Assembly (NCBI GenBank): GCA_020636315.1
Contig: JACJYA010000010.1
Location: forward strand, 62,001-126,000
DNA length: 64,000 nucleotides
Direction: 5' to 3'
Source: Lewinellaceae bacterium
GTDB lineage: Bacteria; Bacteroidota; Bacteroidia; Chitinophagales; Saprospiraceae
Shown: in pieces, positions 53,792 through 62,897 of the stretch
Layout: every line of letters starts with the position of its first letter
How positions within the stretch are numbered: position 1 is the stretch's first letter
Position numbers and translations under genes: made by a program
The notes under the pieces: generated by a model
Database searches by the model: none
The model's input: the letters and a program-made list of their open reading frames with translations, nothing else
Told to the model about the DNA's origin: nothing

Positions 53792-54328
53792 TTACCGTTC
53801 CACCGTATCCTTCTTCACCTTTCGGGTTTCTTCGTAAAGGACAGTGCCCTGCTGAATGCGCTCCTTGCGGTCTTTTTCCTGTTGAGCGGCGATGGCCTCC
53901 AGTTGCCCTTTCACATCAATGGGGCGGCCGTTGAGGCTGCGGTGGAAAGAGCGAATGATGAACCGGGCCATATAATCGGGGTGGAAAATGCCCATCTTCC
54001 GGAGCGAATCCGAAAGGCGGGAGCCTTCATAAAAACCCCAGTTGAGGATGATCCACCGGCCAAAGCTGAAGTGGAGCTTATGGACGGCCTCCTCCTCCGG
54101 AGCAGCTTTGAATCGGGCCTTCGCATCCCGGTCCACCAACTGGTTGAGCTGGACGAGGGCATCGGAAAGATCCTGGGGAATATACACCCCATCAATGTAT
54201 TCCATCTGGATACGGCGCTGATAACCTTCGTCAAATTCTTTTTCCGTTTCCGGAGGTTTCTGCGCCCACCCCTGTACTGCCATCAGCAACAGCATTGCTG
54301 AAAGAGATAACCACATTTTTCCCTTCAT
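53792..54328 (-). CDS. DUF6794-type exported protein
   Basis: This 178-aa protein has a signal peptide (LSLSAMLLLMAVQGWAQ). The core (about residues 45-150) matches my recollection of the DUF6794 pattern: YIPQDLSDALVQLNQL, FGRWIILNWGFYEGSRLSDSLRKMGIFHPDYM, and FHRSLNGRPI. The final 25 residues are highly charged. Function is unknown; homologues are common in Bacteroidota. It converges with the mannoside operon, 28 bases from its end, and no terminator is visible between the two. Confidence 0.75.
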   Translation of the reverse strand: MKGKMWLSLSAMLLLMAVQGWAQKPPETEKEFDEGYQRRIQMEYIDGVYIPQDLSDALVQLNQLVDRDAKARFKAAPEEEAVHKLHFSFGRWIILNWGFYEGSRLSDSLRKMGIFHPDYMARFIIRSFHRSLNGRPIDVKGQLEAIAAQQEKDRKERIQQGTVLYEETRKVKKDTVER

Positions 54329-54395
54329 GTTTTCCTTTTTACTAACCTAACAGCTTATAGCGGCATCTTATTTTTACCGGCTGGAATAAACCGGC

Positions 54396-54423
54396 AAAAA
54401 AATCCCCGCCATAAGTGACGGGG
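54396..54423 (-). terminator. fabH terminator
   Basis: CCCCG (54404-54408) pairs with CGGGG (54419-54423); on the minus strand T7 follows one base later (plus A-run 54396-54402). Located 45 bases past the fabH stop. Confidence 0.75.
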
Positions 54424-54468
54424 ACCAATTAATGTGCTATGAAAAAGTTAATACAACTTCCTTATTTG

Positions 54469-55536
54469 TCACCACCGGATCACGGCGCCTCCCCAGGTAA
54501 AGCCGCTGCCAAAAGCCGCCAGGCAGACGACATCCCCCTCCTTCACGGCGCCTGCCTCGACAGCCTCACACAGGGCTATGGGGACAGAAGCGGCCGTAGT
54601 ATTGCCAAATTTCTGAATGTTGTTCCACACCTGGTTATCCTTCAACCCCATTCGCCTTTGCACAAACTGGCTGATGCGCAGGTTGGCCTGATGCGGGATC
54701 AGCATATCGATATCTTCCTTTTTCAGGCCGGCCTTGGCCAGGGCCTCCAGGATGACCTCGGGGAACTTCTGAACGGCCATCTTAAAGACGAACTGCCCTT
54801 CCATGTATGGAAATATCTGGCCTGTCTTTATCATGTGTTCATTGATGAACATCTCTCCGTATTCAGCATCCGAATACCCGTAGTCCGGTTCCTCATCGAG
54901 GTGAGCGGCATGGTATCCTCCATGGGCGCCGGGATTGATAAAGGCCAGTTTCTCGGCGTAGGTGCCGTCTGAATGCAAAACAGTGGAAAGAATGCCCTTG
55001 CCTTCTTCTTCTGCAGGCTGAAGCAACACGGCGCCGGCTCCATCTCCAAATATCACAGTGACATTGCGGCCGCGTGTGCTGTAATCCAGCCCCATAGAGT
55101 GCATTTCGGCGCCAACCAGGAGTATGTTCTTATACATACCCGAACGGATAAACTGGTCGGCTACGGACAGGCCATAGAGAAAACCAGAGCATTGGTTGCG
55201 AATGTCCAGAGCGCCGGCCTCAGAACCGGTTATTCCCAGCTCGCGCTGCAACAGCACTCCACAGCCCGGGAAGTAATAATCCGGGCTGAGCGTAGCAAAG
55301 ATAATGAAGTCTATATCCTCCTTGTCGATCCCTGCTCTTTCAATGGCCACCTCGGAAGCCCGGGCAGCCATTGAAGTAGTGGTTTCTTTGTGTTTTTTGC
55401 CATATCGGCGTTCCACAATTCCGGTGCGTTCCTGAATCCACTCATCAGTGGTATCCATGACTTTGGCCAGGTCGTGATTGGTCACCACTTTTTCAGGTAC
55501 GTAGTAACCAATCCCGGCAATTTTGCTATTGAACAT
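54469..55536 (-). CDS. fabH: Beta-ketoacyl-ACP synthase III (FabH-like)
   Basis: This enzyme condenses acetyl-CoA (or another primer) with malonyl-ACP to start fatty-acid synthesis. It is 355 aa. The triad is Cys116 (DIRNQCSGFLYG), His282 (IPHQANLRI) and Asn312 (GNTTAAS). The start is IAGIGYYVPEKVVTN and the end GSGFTWGGAVIRW. It is about 38 residues longer than E. coli FabH, because of an insertion near residues 195-225 (GAHGGYHAAHLDEEPDYGYSD) that could alter primer choice or dimerisation. Many Bacteroidota carry several FabH copies, and this one stands alone rather than in a plsX/acpP cluster, so a specialised role is possible. Confidence 0.9.
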   Translation of the reverse strand: MFNSKIAGIGYYVPEKVVTNHDLAKVMDTTDEWIQERTGIVERRYGKKHKETTTSMAARASEVAIERAGIDKEDIDFIIFATLSPDYYFPGCGVLLQRELGITGSEAGALDIRNQCSGFLYGLSVADQFIRSGMYKNILLVGAEMHSMGLDYSTRGRNVTVIFGDGAGAVLLQPAEEEGKGILSTVLHSDGTYAEKLAFINPGAHGGYHAAHLDEEPDYGYSDAEYGEMFINEHMIKTGQIFPYMEGQFVFKMAVQKFPEVILEALAKAGLKKEDIDMLIPHQANLRISQFVQRRMGLKDNQVWNNIQKFGNTTAASVPIALCEAVEAGAVKEGDVVCLAAFGSGFTWGGAVIRW

Positions 55537-55551
55537 AAATTGTTTTTTTAT

Positions 55552-55567
55552 GCCCGCAACTGCGGGC
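55552..55567 (-). promoter_or_regulatory. Hairpin in the fabH leader
   Basis: GCCCGC (55552-55557) pairs with GCGGGC (55562-55567) around a 4-base loop, starting 16 bases before the fabH ATG. On the plus strand it is followed by TTTTGGTTTT, but no plus gene ends here. In the fabH message it could mask or stabilise the start region. Confidence 0.5.
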
Positions 55568-56081
55568 TTTTGGTTTTACCTGGATCTTCGGGCCTCTTTT
55601 GTTTTTAATTCCCCTAATTCATTCCGGCATAAATATTTCGGGAAAGCAGTAACAGCCGGTTTTTTCCGGGGGGCACCCGTGAAAATCGAAATTTTATTGC
55701 AAACGGCAAAAGCAATTGGCGGCCAATCACCAGCCGCGGTAAAAATAAGTGTTCTTTGTCAGAATTCTTGAAGATGAGCCCTCTGAAAGTTGTTTTCGTA
55801 CTATTTCCTGCCGGTGCCCGGTTGCAGGCTTACGTTGTTGCCCTCGTTGCGATAATTTTCCTATCTTTCAGTATGCTCTGCTAATGGATGGTTCAGCAAG
55901 TGCCTTGACAATTTTAGCCTTACCGGATTCTACTTCGGAAGTGATGTAATAAGGGCATTATTCCCCGGGTTCTGGTAGGGTTGTTATATTGCTGGATTGT
56001 TATATTGTTTTTGTTCGCGTGCTTCCGGCATATTGACCTTGCGGGATCAGGCAATTAACCATTGAAAGAACCGTTTTAAAT
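55568..56081. other. Divergent intergenic region with an 11-bp direct repeat
   Basis: No gene is visible between fabH (minus) and the response regulator (plus). TTGTTATATTG occurs at 55981-55991 and again at 55997-56007, a 16-base period. Distance to the response-regulator ATG is about 75 bases, suitable for a regulator site or overlapping promoters. Confidence 0.45.
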
Positions 56082-56711
56082 ATGATTTACCTGGGGATTA
56101 TCGAAGATGAGCCGATGGTTCGGGAAAACCTCGAGATCTATTTTGGGGCACAACCTGAGATCGAGCCCATTCTGGCCACGGATTCCGTCGAGGCATTTAT
56201 TGAACAGCTGAAGGCCAATATTCCGCTCAACACCATATTGCTGGATATTGGCCTGCCCGGCATGTCGGGGCTGGAGGGAATCCGGATCCTGAAAGGCCTT
56301 CGCCCGGAGATCGATATCATCATGCTCACCGCTTATGACGACTCTGACCGGATATTCAAGGCCTTGTGCGCCGGAGCGGATTCCTACCTGCTAAAGCGCT
56401 CGGGCCTGCCCGTTATCAAGGACGCCATAATAACGGTCAACCGCGGAGGGTCCTACATGTCTCCCAGCATTGCCCGCAAAGTGATCAATCATTTTGCACC
56501 CAAGCAAGACAAGGCTGAAGACCAGGTGCTGACCGACCGGCAACAACAGATCGTCAACGGCCTGGTAGATGGGCTTAGCTACAAAATGATCGCCGACCAG
56601 TACATGATATCAGTAGAGACAGTTCGCGACCACATTAAGAAGATATACAGGAAATTACAGGTAAATAGCAAGGCGGAAGTCATTCGCAAGAAACTGGATG
56701 GTGAAATTTAG
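56082..56711 (+). CDS. LuxR/NarL-family response regulator
   Basis: This is 209 aa. The receiver has acidic Glu8-Asp9-Glu10 (IIEDEP), phospho-acceptor Asp55 (TILLDIGLPGMSG), Thr in MLTAYDD and Lys in LLKRSG. The C-terminal LuxR HTH is LTDRQQQIVNGLVDGLSYKMIAD followed by ISVETVRDHIKKIYRKLQV. It is followed by a propeller histidine kinase with a HisKA_3-type domain, its natural partner. Target genes are not evident from the sequence; the direct repeat upstream could be an autoregulatory site. Confidence 0.93.
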   Translation: MIYLGIIEDEPMVRENLEIYFGAQPEIEPILATDSVEAFIEQLKANIPLNTILLDIGLPGMSGLEGIRILKGLRPEIDIIMLTAYDDSDRIFKALCAGADSYLLKRSGLPVIKDAIITVNRGGSYMSPSIARKVINHFAPKQDKAEDQVLTDRQQQIVNGLVDGLSYKMIADQYMISVETVRDHIKKIYRKLQVNSKAEVIRKKLDGEI

Positions 56712-56799
56712 CAGTAAACCTGAATTACTCTCTGATTTTTAATAACTTGCCTCCAGGTAGCATTAATTATTTTTCGACATTTAAGTGGCATCTGTGCCC

Positions 56800-59700
56800 A
56801 TGGGGTATCAAAAAACGCTTCATAAATTGAGGGATGGAAGGGTATGGCTCGCCATTGTAGTCAGCCTCATTCAGTTTTTTTCCTTTTTCCTGCCGGCAGC
56901 CAAGGCACAGCCTGGTTATCCTAACGGCCTGCCGGTAGAGTATTATTCCGTCAATGACGGCTTGTCCGACCGGCTGGTTACCGATATCGTACAAAGCAAG
57001 CGGGGGCTGATCTGGCTGGGTACTCCTAACGGCCTTAACCGCTTTGACGGCTACGAGTTCATCGTTTTCAACAACCACCCGGACAACCGCCATCAGCTCT
57101 CCGACTCCAACATCCGAAAGCTGGACCTGGACAAAAACGGCAGGCTGGTCATTACTTACCGGACCACCTACGGCCTTTTTGACATCCTCGACCCGGAAAC
57201 ACTGGAATTGACGACCGTCAAGTTACTTCCGGAGTATGGCATTGAGGGCCTCCCGAGGCTGGTCACCGTCAATCAGCGGGGAGAGATACTGGTGCTCGCC
57301 ATCAGTGAGGAGGCCTCCAATATCTACCGGTACACCGGCGACAATCAATTCCAACTGGTTGCCAGTATTCCGGAACAGCACCTGCAACTCAGTGTTACGG
57401 TCCATCTCATACAATTTCCAAACGGAGACTTTCTTCTCAATGACAGTGAAACCGGCCTGAGGCACATTTCAAGCTCCGGCAGCCTGGTCAAGCGCTTCGG
57501 CATCGAGGATTTTATTTGTGATGATTTTCTGGGCAGCTACCCTGGTTCCGCTTACTTCATGCACCTCGACCGCCAAGGCAGGGCCTGGCTTTCTCTTCAG
57601 GGACAGCCCGGAGCCTTCGTCTATCGCCCCGACAGCTTCGTTTTTGATTCTATCCCGGGCCTGAGCCAGGTTGGGTATTTCACCAATATATGGGAGGACA
57701 ACAACGGCAACATTTTGCTTGGGCGTTCTGCCCGCGCCAATGAAACCTTCCCTTTGCAGGGGTTGGCCTGTATCCGGCCCAATGGCCAGGTTTTCAATTT
57801 TGATTATCTTCTGGGAGCCAGCCGTTATATCGTCAGTGTGTTCAGCCAGGATTTTTTCCGGACGATATTCCTAGGTATCGATACCGGGCTGAAGATCGTT
57901 CAAAACCGGCAGTCAAAGATCGATTCCTATCTGGCGGAAGACCTCAGCCAGGACCGCCGCGGGGCAGTCATGCGCGGAATTACCGGCGATGGCGAACGTT
58001 TTATCTACTTCCTTCGGGAAGTTCAGCACTTATACGAACTCGACCTGGAGACCAACTTTCTGGATACACTGCCGCTCATCGACCCGCAAAGCGGCGAAGA
58101 GATCGATATGGCCTGTACCGGAAGCCTGGGCCTGGACGCCGAAGGCAACCTTTGGTTCTATTCCTGCCTGAGTTCCAACTCGGAAGGAGGGCGCCTGCAC
58201 AAATACAATATCGAAACCTGCAACCTGAAGACTTTTGAATATCCGTACCGGTTCAATGCTATGACAATAGACCGGTACGGCGTCATCTGGCTGTGTACCC
58301 AGCCGACCAACTCGAAAGGACAGCTTCTGCAGTTTGACCCCCAGGTGGAAACATTCCTCCCTTATGAAGATAAGGAAGGCAACAACCCCCTACACGACGC
58401 CACCCCCAATTTCATTCTGGAAGCCAGCGGCGGCAATCTGTGGATTGGTACGGAAAACGGCCTTTACCTGCTCGACCGCGAAAAGGGGCTGGCCCGGGCC
58501 TACCGGGCCATGAAGGGAAAGAAGAACGGGCTTGCCAGCGATGTCGTTTACGTACTTTATGAAGACGAACAGGGACGGATCTGGATCGGCACCACCAACG
58601 GGTTGAACATCCTGGACCCCAAAACCGGGAACTTCCAGCATTACAGCCGAAAGAACGGGCTGGCCAGCAACACCGTCTGCGGGATCGTTCCGGATAACAA
58701 AGGCCATTACTGGATCAGCACCTACAACGGGCTTTCTTTCTTTGACCCCGAAAAGGAAGTCTTCCGCAATTTTTATTCTGTTGACGGGCTGACACACGAT
58801 GAGTTCAACCGCTTTTCCTACTACCACGGCATAGATGGAAGGTATTACTTCGGTGGCGTCAACGGCATAAACGCCTTCAAAAGCGAGGACCTCCTGGTCA
58901 ATGAATCCACTCCTCCGGTAGTATTGACCAAGATCACGCGGTACAATGCCAAACAGGATAGTACGATCGTACAGGACAACAACCTTTCTCAACTGGAAGA
59001 ACTCGTCATTAACCCGGGCGACAGCTACTTTACGATCCATTTCATGCTGCCCACTTTTACCAGCCCACGCCGCAACCAGTTCAAAGCCTGGCTCGAAGGG
59101 TATGACAATCAATGGGTATATCAGGGCAATAACCCCAACCTCCGCCTCAATAAACTGCCCCCCGGCCTTTATACCCTGCACATCAACGGGGCCGATGCAA
59201 ATGGCAACTGGAGCGATGAGGAACTGGCCATACCCATTCGTATGAAACCCGCTTTCACCCAGACCATTTGGTTCATTATCCTCTGCATTGCCGCCGGTTC
59301 TGTCATCCTCTACGTCATCTTCCAGAACCGGTTGGAACAGCGCCTTCAGGTAGAACGCCTGCGCACAAAACTGTCCAGTGACCTACATGATGAGCTCAGC
59401 GGCCTGCTTTCCGGCATTGCCATGCAAACCGATGTCCTTCAGATGCAAATCCAGGATGAAAAAAGCCGTGAAAGGCTGAAACAGATCGGTGAAGTAAGCC
59501 GAAAGGCCATGTCCAAAATGAGCGATGTGATCTGGTCTATCGATTCCCGGAAGGATAAAGTGGAGGACCTGCTGCACCGGATGCGGGAGCACGCCGATGA
59601 AATGCTGATGCCCCTGAACATAGTCTATCAGATGCACATCAGCAAACTGGAACGGCAAAAGAAAATGCCCGTCACGATACGCCAGAACCTCTATTTTATT

Positions 59701-59964
59701 TTTAAGGAGGCCATCAACAATATAGCCAAACACTCTGCTGCCACAAAAGTGAACATCACCCTGAAAAATGAAGGGCAGGACTTCACCATGATCATCAAGG
59801 ACAATGGCGGGCCGTCACCACGAAAAGAAAAGATCAACGGCAATAAGGGCGGCCAGGGGCTGGCCAACCTGGCCATGAGGGCCCAGCGCATCAAAGCAAG
59901 CCTGGAAATCGACAAAACGGATGAGGGCTATACGATAAGGTTGAAACGAAAACGGTTTGCGTAG
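56800..59964 (+). CDS. Propeller-type sensor histidine kinase (HisKA_3)
   Basis: This 1054-aa membrane sensor pairs with the response regulator upstream. A signal peptide (FFSFFLPAAKAQ) leads into two-component propeller repeats up to about residue 740 (LIWLGTPNGLNRFDGYEF, IWIGTTNGLNILDPKTGNFQHY). A Y_Y_Y domain is near 750-812, a membrane helix near 820-842 (WFIILCIAAGSVILYVIF), then the dimerisation helix with His863 (LSSDLHDELSGLLSG) and a HATPase domain (NLYFIFKEAINNIAKHS, DNGG, GGQGLANLAMRA). I start it at ATG 56800; a GTG 15 bases earlier is possible. The sensed ligand is unknown; this is not a one-protein hybrid like the 20-kb regulator. Confidence 0.9.
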   Translation: MGYQKTLHKLRDGRVWLAIVVSLIQFFSFFLPAAKAQPGYPNGLPVEYYSVNDGLSDRLVTDIVQSKRGLIWLGTPNGLNRFDGYEFIVFNNHPDNRHQLSDSNIRKLDLDKNGRLVITYRTTYGLFDILDPETLELTTVKLLPEYGIEGLPRLVTVNQRGEILVLAISEEASNIYRYTGDNQFQLVASIPEQHLQLSVTVHLIQFPNGDFLLNDSETGLRHISSSGSLVKRFGIEDFICDDFLGSYPGSAYFMHLDRQGRAWLSLQGQPGAFVYRPDSFVFDSIPGLSQVGYFTNIWEDNNGNILLGRSARANETFPLQGLACIRPNGQVFNFDYLLGASRYIVSVFSQDFFRTIFLGIDTGLKIVQNRQSKIDSYLAEDLSQDRRGAVMRGITGDGERFIYFLREVQHLYELDLETNFLDTLPLIDPQSGEEIDMACTGSLGLDAEGNLWFYSCLSSNSEGGRLHKYNIETCNLKTFEYPYRFNAMTIDRYGVIWLCTQPTNSKGQLLQFDPQVETFLPYEDKEGNNPLHDATPNFILEASGGNLWIGTENGLYLLDREKGLARAYRAMKGKKNGLASDVVYVLYEDEQGRIWIGTTNGLNILDPKTGNFQHYSRKNGLASNTVCGIVPDNKGHYWISTYNGLSFFDPEKEVFRNFYSVDGLTHDEFNRFSYYHGIDGRYYFGGVNGINAFKSEDLLVNESTPPVVLTKITRYNAKQDSTIVQDNNLSQLEELVINPGDSYFTIHFMLPTFTSPRRNQFKAWLEGYDNQWVYQGNNPNLRLNKLPPGLYTLHINGADANGNWSDEELAIPIRMKPAFTQTIWFIILCIAAGSVILYVIFQNRLEQRLQVERLRTKLSSDLHDELSGLLSGIAMQTDVLQMQIQDEKSRERLKQIGEVSRKAMSKMSDVIWSIDSRKDKVEDLLHRMREHADEMLMPLNIVYQMHISKLERQKKMPVTIRQNLYFIFKEAINNIAKHSAATKVNITLKNEGQDFTMIIKDNGGPSPRKEKINGNKGGQGLANLAMRAQRIKASLEIDKTDEGYTIRLKRKRFA

Positions 59965-59969
59965 GCCTA

Positions 59970-60017
59970 TTCGTGATTTGTGATTTGTGATTCGTGGATC
60001 GGTTTCGGTTCACGAAT
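59970..60017. repeat. AATCGTGATTTGTG-type intergenic repeat
   Basis: Tandem GTGATTT units are followed by an inverted pair ATTCGTG (59990-59996) / CACGAAT (60011-60017). It lies between two convergent genes, has no T-run, and resembles the units at 1.14 and 63.65 kb. Confidence 0.55.
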
Positions 60018-61338
60018 TCCCAAACGGGTGTCGTTGCCGCCATGCTTCCTTTTCCGGTTCGAGCCAGCGGACCAAAGTAGGCAAAGCCCGGTTGAGGACG
60101 GGATTCAGATGGCGCAGGTAACAATACATTTCAACCGGTTCGGCGCCAACAGAACTCTTTATTTCCAAGGCAGTCCGCGAAAAGACAACTCTTTCTACCT
60201 GTTCTTCTTCCAGCCCGGCGCGGATCATGTCGTAGAGCATATTGAGATAAAGCTGGTATTTCAGGTTCACTTCCGGTTTGAAACCTATGAAGTGCGCTTC
60301 CATTTCCGGGCCGTTGCGCAGGGTAGAACAGAACCCCACCAGCACATCGTCCAGATAATATCCAAAAACCCGGAATTCCTGCGGCATAGCCTGCTTGAGC
60401 GCCGGGAAATAGCCTTTAGGCAGGTTTATCATATTGAAATCCGCCCGCTCTGCTATTTCATTGTAAAGTGTGTGTACCTCCTCCTGATGGAAACGGAGGG
60501 TTTCCTCATCCATTTCCCGCCTTACCAGCTTTTCCCCTTTTTTGAAAGCTCTTCTGGCCCGAACTCTGTATTTGGAAACCATGGCTTCAAGGTAATCGTC
60601 AAATGATTTCCAGCCGGGGCGGAAGAAAAGCACCATGTTGGGTTCAAAGGGAAAGGAGGAGTAATTCTGTTTCTCCAAAGCACGAAGGTAAGCCGGTTGC
60701 CCATTTTCCAGGTCTTTTATCAGAATGCCGCCGGCACGCCATCCCTCGGCCTCCAGCTTAAAGGCAAGCTTTTGAAGGCCTTCATCGACCAATGAGACTG
60801 CCGTTTCAGGAGGCACGGTTCCCGGCCTGAAAACAAAAGCATGCTGGCCGGTGAACTGGGTTGCCCCGCAGATGATCAGCTTGTAATTGAGGCGGCGGGC
60901 CAGGCTACGCTTAATATTTTGCCAAAGCCGGGCGGGAAAGCCACCCTCCGGAACCTGCCGAAGAGACTGGATCTGCTGCAAAGCCCGAAATTCCATCAAC
61001 TGGCAGGCCGCCACGCCAATCGGCTCACCATCTTTATAGAACAGCAGATAGGCATACCCCATGCCCTCGGCCGGCGCCAGCTCCTGGGCTTTTAAATAAG
61101 CGCGGCCCATCATAACCTGGCCTTCGGGTAGAAGGCTGTCCCATAAGCCGGGCAGGCTGGCAGCTGAAGGGTAAATGGCCATTTCCAACCCGGGCCGGGA
61201 CAGGCTATATTGAGGGACAGGGGCAGGAGACGCATCGGGAAGAACACTCTTATCCTCGGAAACAGAAGGAGAAAAGAAAGATTGAATAGATTGATAGAGA
61301 GGGCACTTCTCGGTGTAGTCCATTGAGGGTGGTTTCAT
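60010..61338 (-). CDS. FemAB/GNAT-like acyltransferase, uncertain
   Basis: This 442-aa soluble protein has no signal peptide. Residues about 80-170 (YLKAQELAPAEGMGYAYLLFYKDGEPIGVAACQLMEF) and 260-400 (KYRVRARRAFKKGEKLVRREM, FRVFGYYLDDVLVGFCSTLRNG, FIGFKPEVNLKYQLYLNMLYDMIRAGLEE) show a double GNAT-like pattern seen in FemAB-type and related N-acyltransferases. A peptidoglycan or lipid-linked acyl/aminoacyl transfer role is possible, but no residue-specific evidence fixes substrates. The first 55 residues are low complexity and poorly conserved in look, so the true start could be internal. Its stop lies inside the repeat at 60.0 kb, convergent with the kinase gene. Confidence 0.65.
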   Translation of the reverse strand: MKPPSMDYTEKCPLYQSIQSFFSPSVSEDKSVLPDASPAPVPQYSLSRPGLEMAIYPSAASLPGLWDSLLPEGQVMMGRAYLKAQELAPAEGMGYAYLLFYKDGEPIGVAACQLMEFRALQQIQSLRQVPEGGFPARLWQNIKRSLARRLNYKLIICGATQFTGQHAFVFRPGTVPPETAVSLVDEGLQKLAFKLEAEGWRAGGILIKDLENGQPAYLRALEKQNYSSFPFEPNMVLFFRPGWKSFDDYLEAMVSKYRVRARRAFKKGEKLVRREMDEETLRFHQEEVHTLYNEIAERADFNMINLPKGYFPALKQAMPQEFRVFGYYLDDVLVGFCSTLRNGPEMEAHFIGFKPEVNLKYQLYLNMLYDMIRAGLEEEQVERVVFSRTALEIKSSVGAEPVEMYCYLRHLNPVLNRALPTLVRWLEPEKEAWRQRHPFGNS

Positions 61339-61523
61339 AACGGTGTCCTGATTTTGGCCTTCCCGGACAAATAGTGTGGATTATTCAGTGCACACCATTT
61401 GTCAAAGCCCGGTTCTATGAATTGCGGGGCATTTCCCTTTAGTTAATGATAGCTATTCGAGGGGCAGGAAACAATACATTAACCAGAAACAGGGCAGGGG
61501 CAATAAAGGTTGAAACTGGCGGC

Positions 61524-62072
61524 TTATTTTATCGTTCTTAACAAATGGCGTTGCGCGAACTGCCGCCGGGTGATCTCGTAACGCACGCAGTCCACTCCAT
61601 AGGCAAGCATATTGCCGCGACGGGCCATACCCAACTTTTCCATTACACGGATGGAGGCCCGGTTCTCCTTCATAGATAAGGCAATGGCTTTTTCCACTCC
61701 CAGGTTTTCGAAAGCATATTCCAGGACGTGAACACTCCCTTCGGTGGCGTACCCTTTCCCCCACTGCTCCTCCAGAAAGCGATACCCGATTTCCACCTCC
61801 CTGCCGCTGCTGTCGAACCGCTTCAGCGCCATCCATCCGAGGAAAGCCCCGGAGGAACGCTCTTCGGCGGCCCAGTATCCAAGGCGGCGGCGGGCAGTCC
61901 GTTTGCGCCGCCAGAGGTCTTCCCGGGCTTCCTGAATGGTCTGTGGCTTTCCGTAAGTAATGTACTGCATGACGTGAGGGTTCGCACCCATCTTATAGAT
62001 ACTGCCAAGGTCGCTGCTCCGGGGAGCCCGGAGGATCATTCGCTCAGTTTCCAGCCGCGGGGGCATCGGCAT
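61524..62072 (-). CDS. GNAT-family N-acetyltransferase (RimJ/RimL type)
   Basis: This 182-aa cytoplasmic acetyltransferase uses acetyl-CoA. It shows the RimJ/L pattern LETERMILRAPRSSDLGSIYKMGANPHVMQYI at the start, the GWMALKRFDSSGREVEIGYRF strand pair, the CoA loop QWGKGYATEG and VEKAIALSMKENRASIRVMEKLGM. It overlaps the end of the pyrophosphatase gene by 29 bases, so the two are translationally coupled. The substrate is unknown; ribosomal-protein or small-molecule amines are typical. Confidence 0.88.
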   Translation of the reverse strand: MPMPPRLETERMILRAPRSSDLGSIYKMGANPHVMQYITYGKPQTIQEAREDLWRRKRTARRRLGYWAAEERSSGAFLGWMALKRFDSSGREVEIGYRFLEEQWGKGYATEGSVHVLEYAFENLGVEKAIALSMKENRASIRVMEKLGMARRGNMLAYGVDCVRYEITRRQFAQRHLLRTIK

Positions 62073-62694
62073 CTTTGTTTAGGGCCCATTTATCGATCTC
62101 CTGCATGGCGTATTGCCCGTTCTTCCAGCCTTTGAACTCCATCGTGCCCAACCCGTCATAGTACAGGAACCAGTTCTCGATGATGTGCTTGGCGCCATCA
62201 TAAGCGATGCTGAAATCCTGGAAATCACTGGCATTCATAACGCGAAGTTTGGGGTCCGCCGGCACAGCGATGATCTTGGTATCTTCCTCCCCTTCGTCCA
62301 GTAAGAGCAATGCGGCAATGGGTTTGACCGGAATGACGGTACCGGTGGGCATAGATTCTCCAATGATCAGGATATCGAGTGCATCTCCATCTCCCCCCCT
62401 TTCCGGGTCCATGTAAGTGGAAGGGATGAAACCATAATTGCCAGGGTAAGGCAGGAAGTCGATGATCCGGTCCTTGCCGTTGCGCTGGTCAACCAAAAAC
62501 TCCTTCTTCTCCTTGTCGTATTCTATTTTGTGGTTCGTTCCCGCCGGGATCTCCACAACGACGTTGATACCCTTTTCCGTGTAGGTGGGCAGATATTCGT
62601 AATCTTTTGTGGCTACGGCGCCATCCTTACCACACCCTGTAAGGAACAGCAGGGCCAGGGCGCCAAAAACAAAGGCCAATTGTTGTTTATTCAT
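62044..62694 (-). CDS. Family I inorganic pyrophosphatase, lipoprotein
   Basis: This 216-aa soluble-type pyrophosphatase carries an export lipoprotein signal: MNKQQLAFVFGALALLFLTGC with Cys21 followed by Gly-Lys. The catalytic family I core is intact: VVVEIPAGTNHKIEYDKE, FLPYPGNYGFIPST, the metal motif GDGDALDILII, and PVKPIAALLLLDEGEEDTKIIAV. Classical family I enzymes are cytoplasmic, so this one is placed outside the inner membrane. I choose ATG 62694 over a GTG two codons earlier. A consensus promoter lies directly upstream and the GNAT gene follows with a 29-base overlap. Confidence 0.9.
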   Translation of the reverse strand: MNKQQLAFVFGALALLFLTGCGKDGAVATKDYEYLPTYTEKGINVVVEIPAGTNHKIEYDKEKKEFLVDQRNGKDRIIDFLPYPGNYGFIPSTYMDPERGGDGDALDILIIGESMPTGTVIPVKPIAALLLLDEGEEDTKIIAVPADPKLRVMNASDFQDFSIAYDGAKHIIENWFLYYDGLGTMEFKGWKNGQYAMQEIDKWALNKDADAPAAGN

Positions 62695-62715
62695 ATACAC
62701 TGATTAATTTCCGAT

Positions 62716-62747
62716 CAAATATAGGCCGGGCAAAAGCAGCAAGCAAA
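62716..62747 (-). promoter_or_regulatory. Promoter of the pyrophosphatase gene
   Basis: On the minus strand TTTG (plus 62744-62747), 20 bases, then TATATTTG (plus 62716-62723) match the Bacteroidota consensus exactly. The expected leader is about 15 bases. Confidence 0.75.
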
Positions 62748-62897
62748 AAAGAAAGAAACTTTTTAACTACATATATTTTTTCCCCGCATAAATACTTGGC
62801 CGAGCCACCGCCCGGGTTTATCCTTTTTGTTTTGCCAAAAGGCCCCAGAGCTTTATTTTTGATCCTCAACTTTTGTCATAAAATTCCATATCGCATC

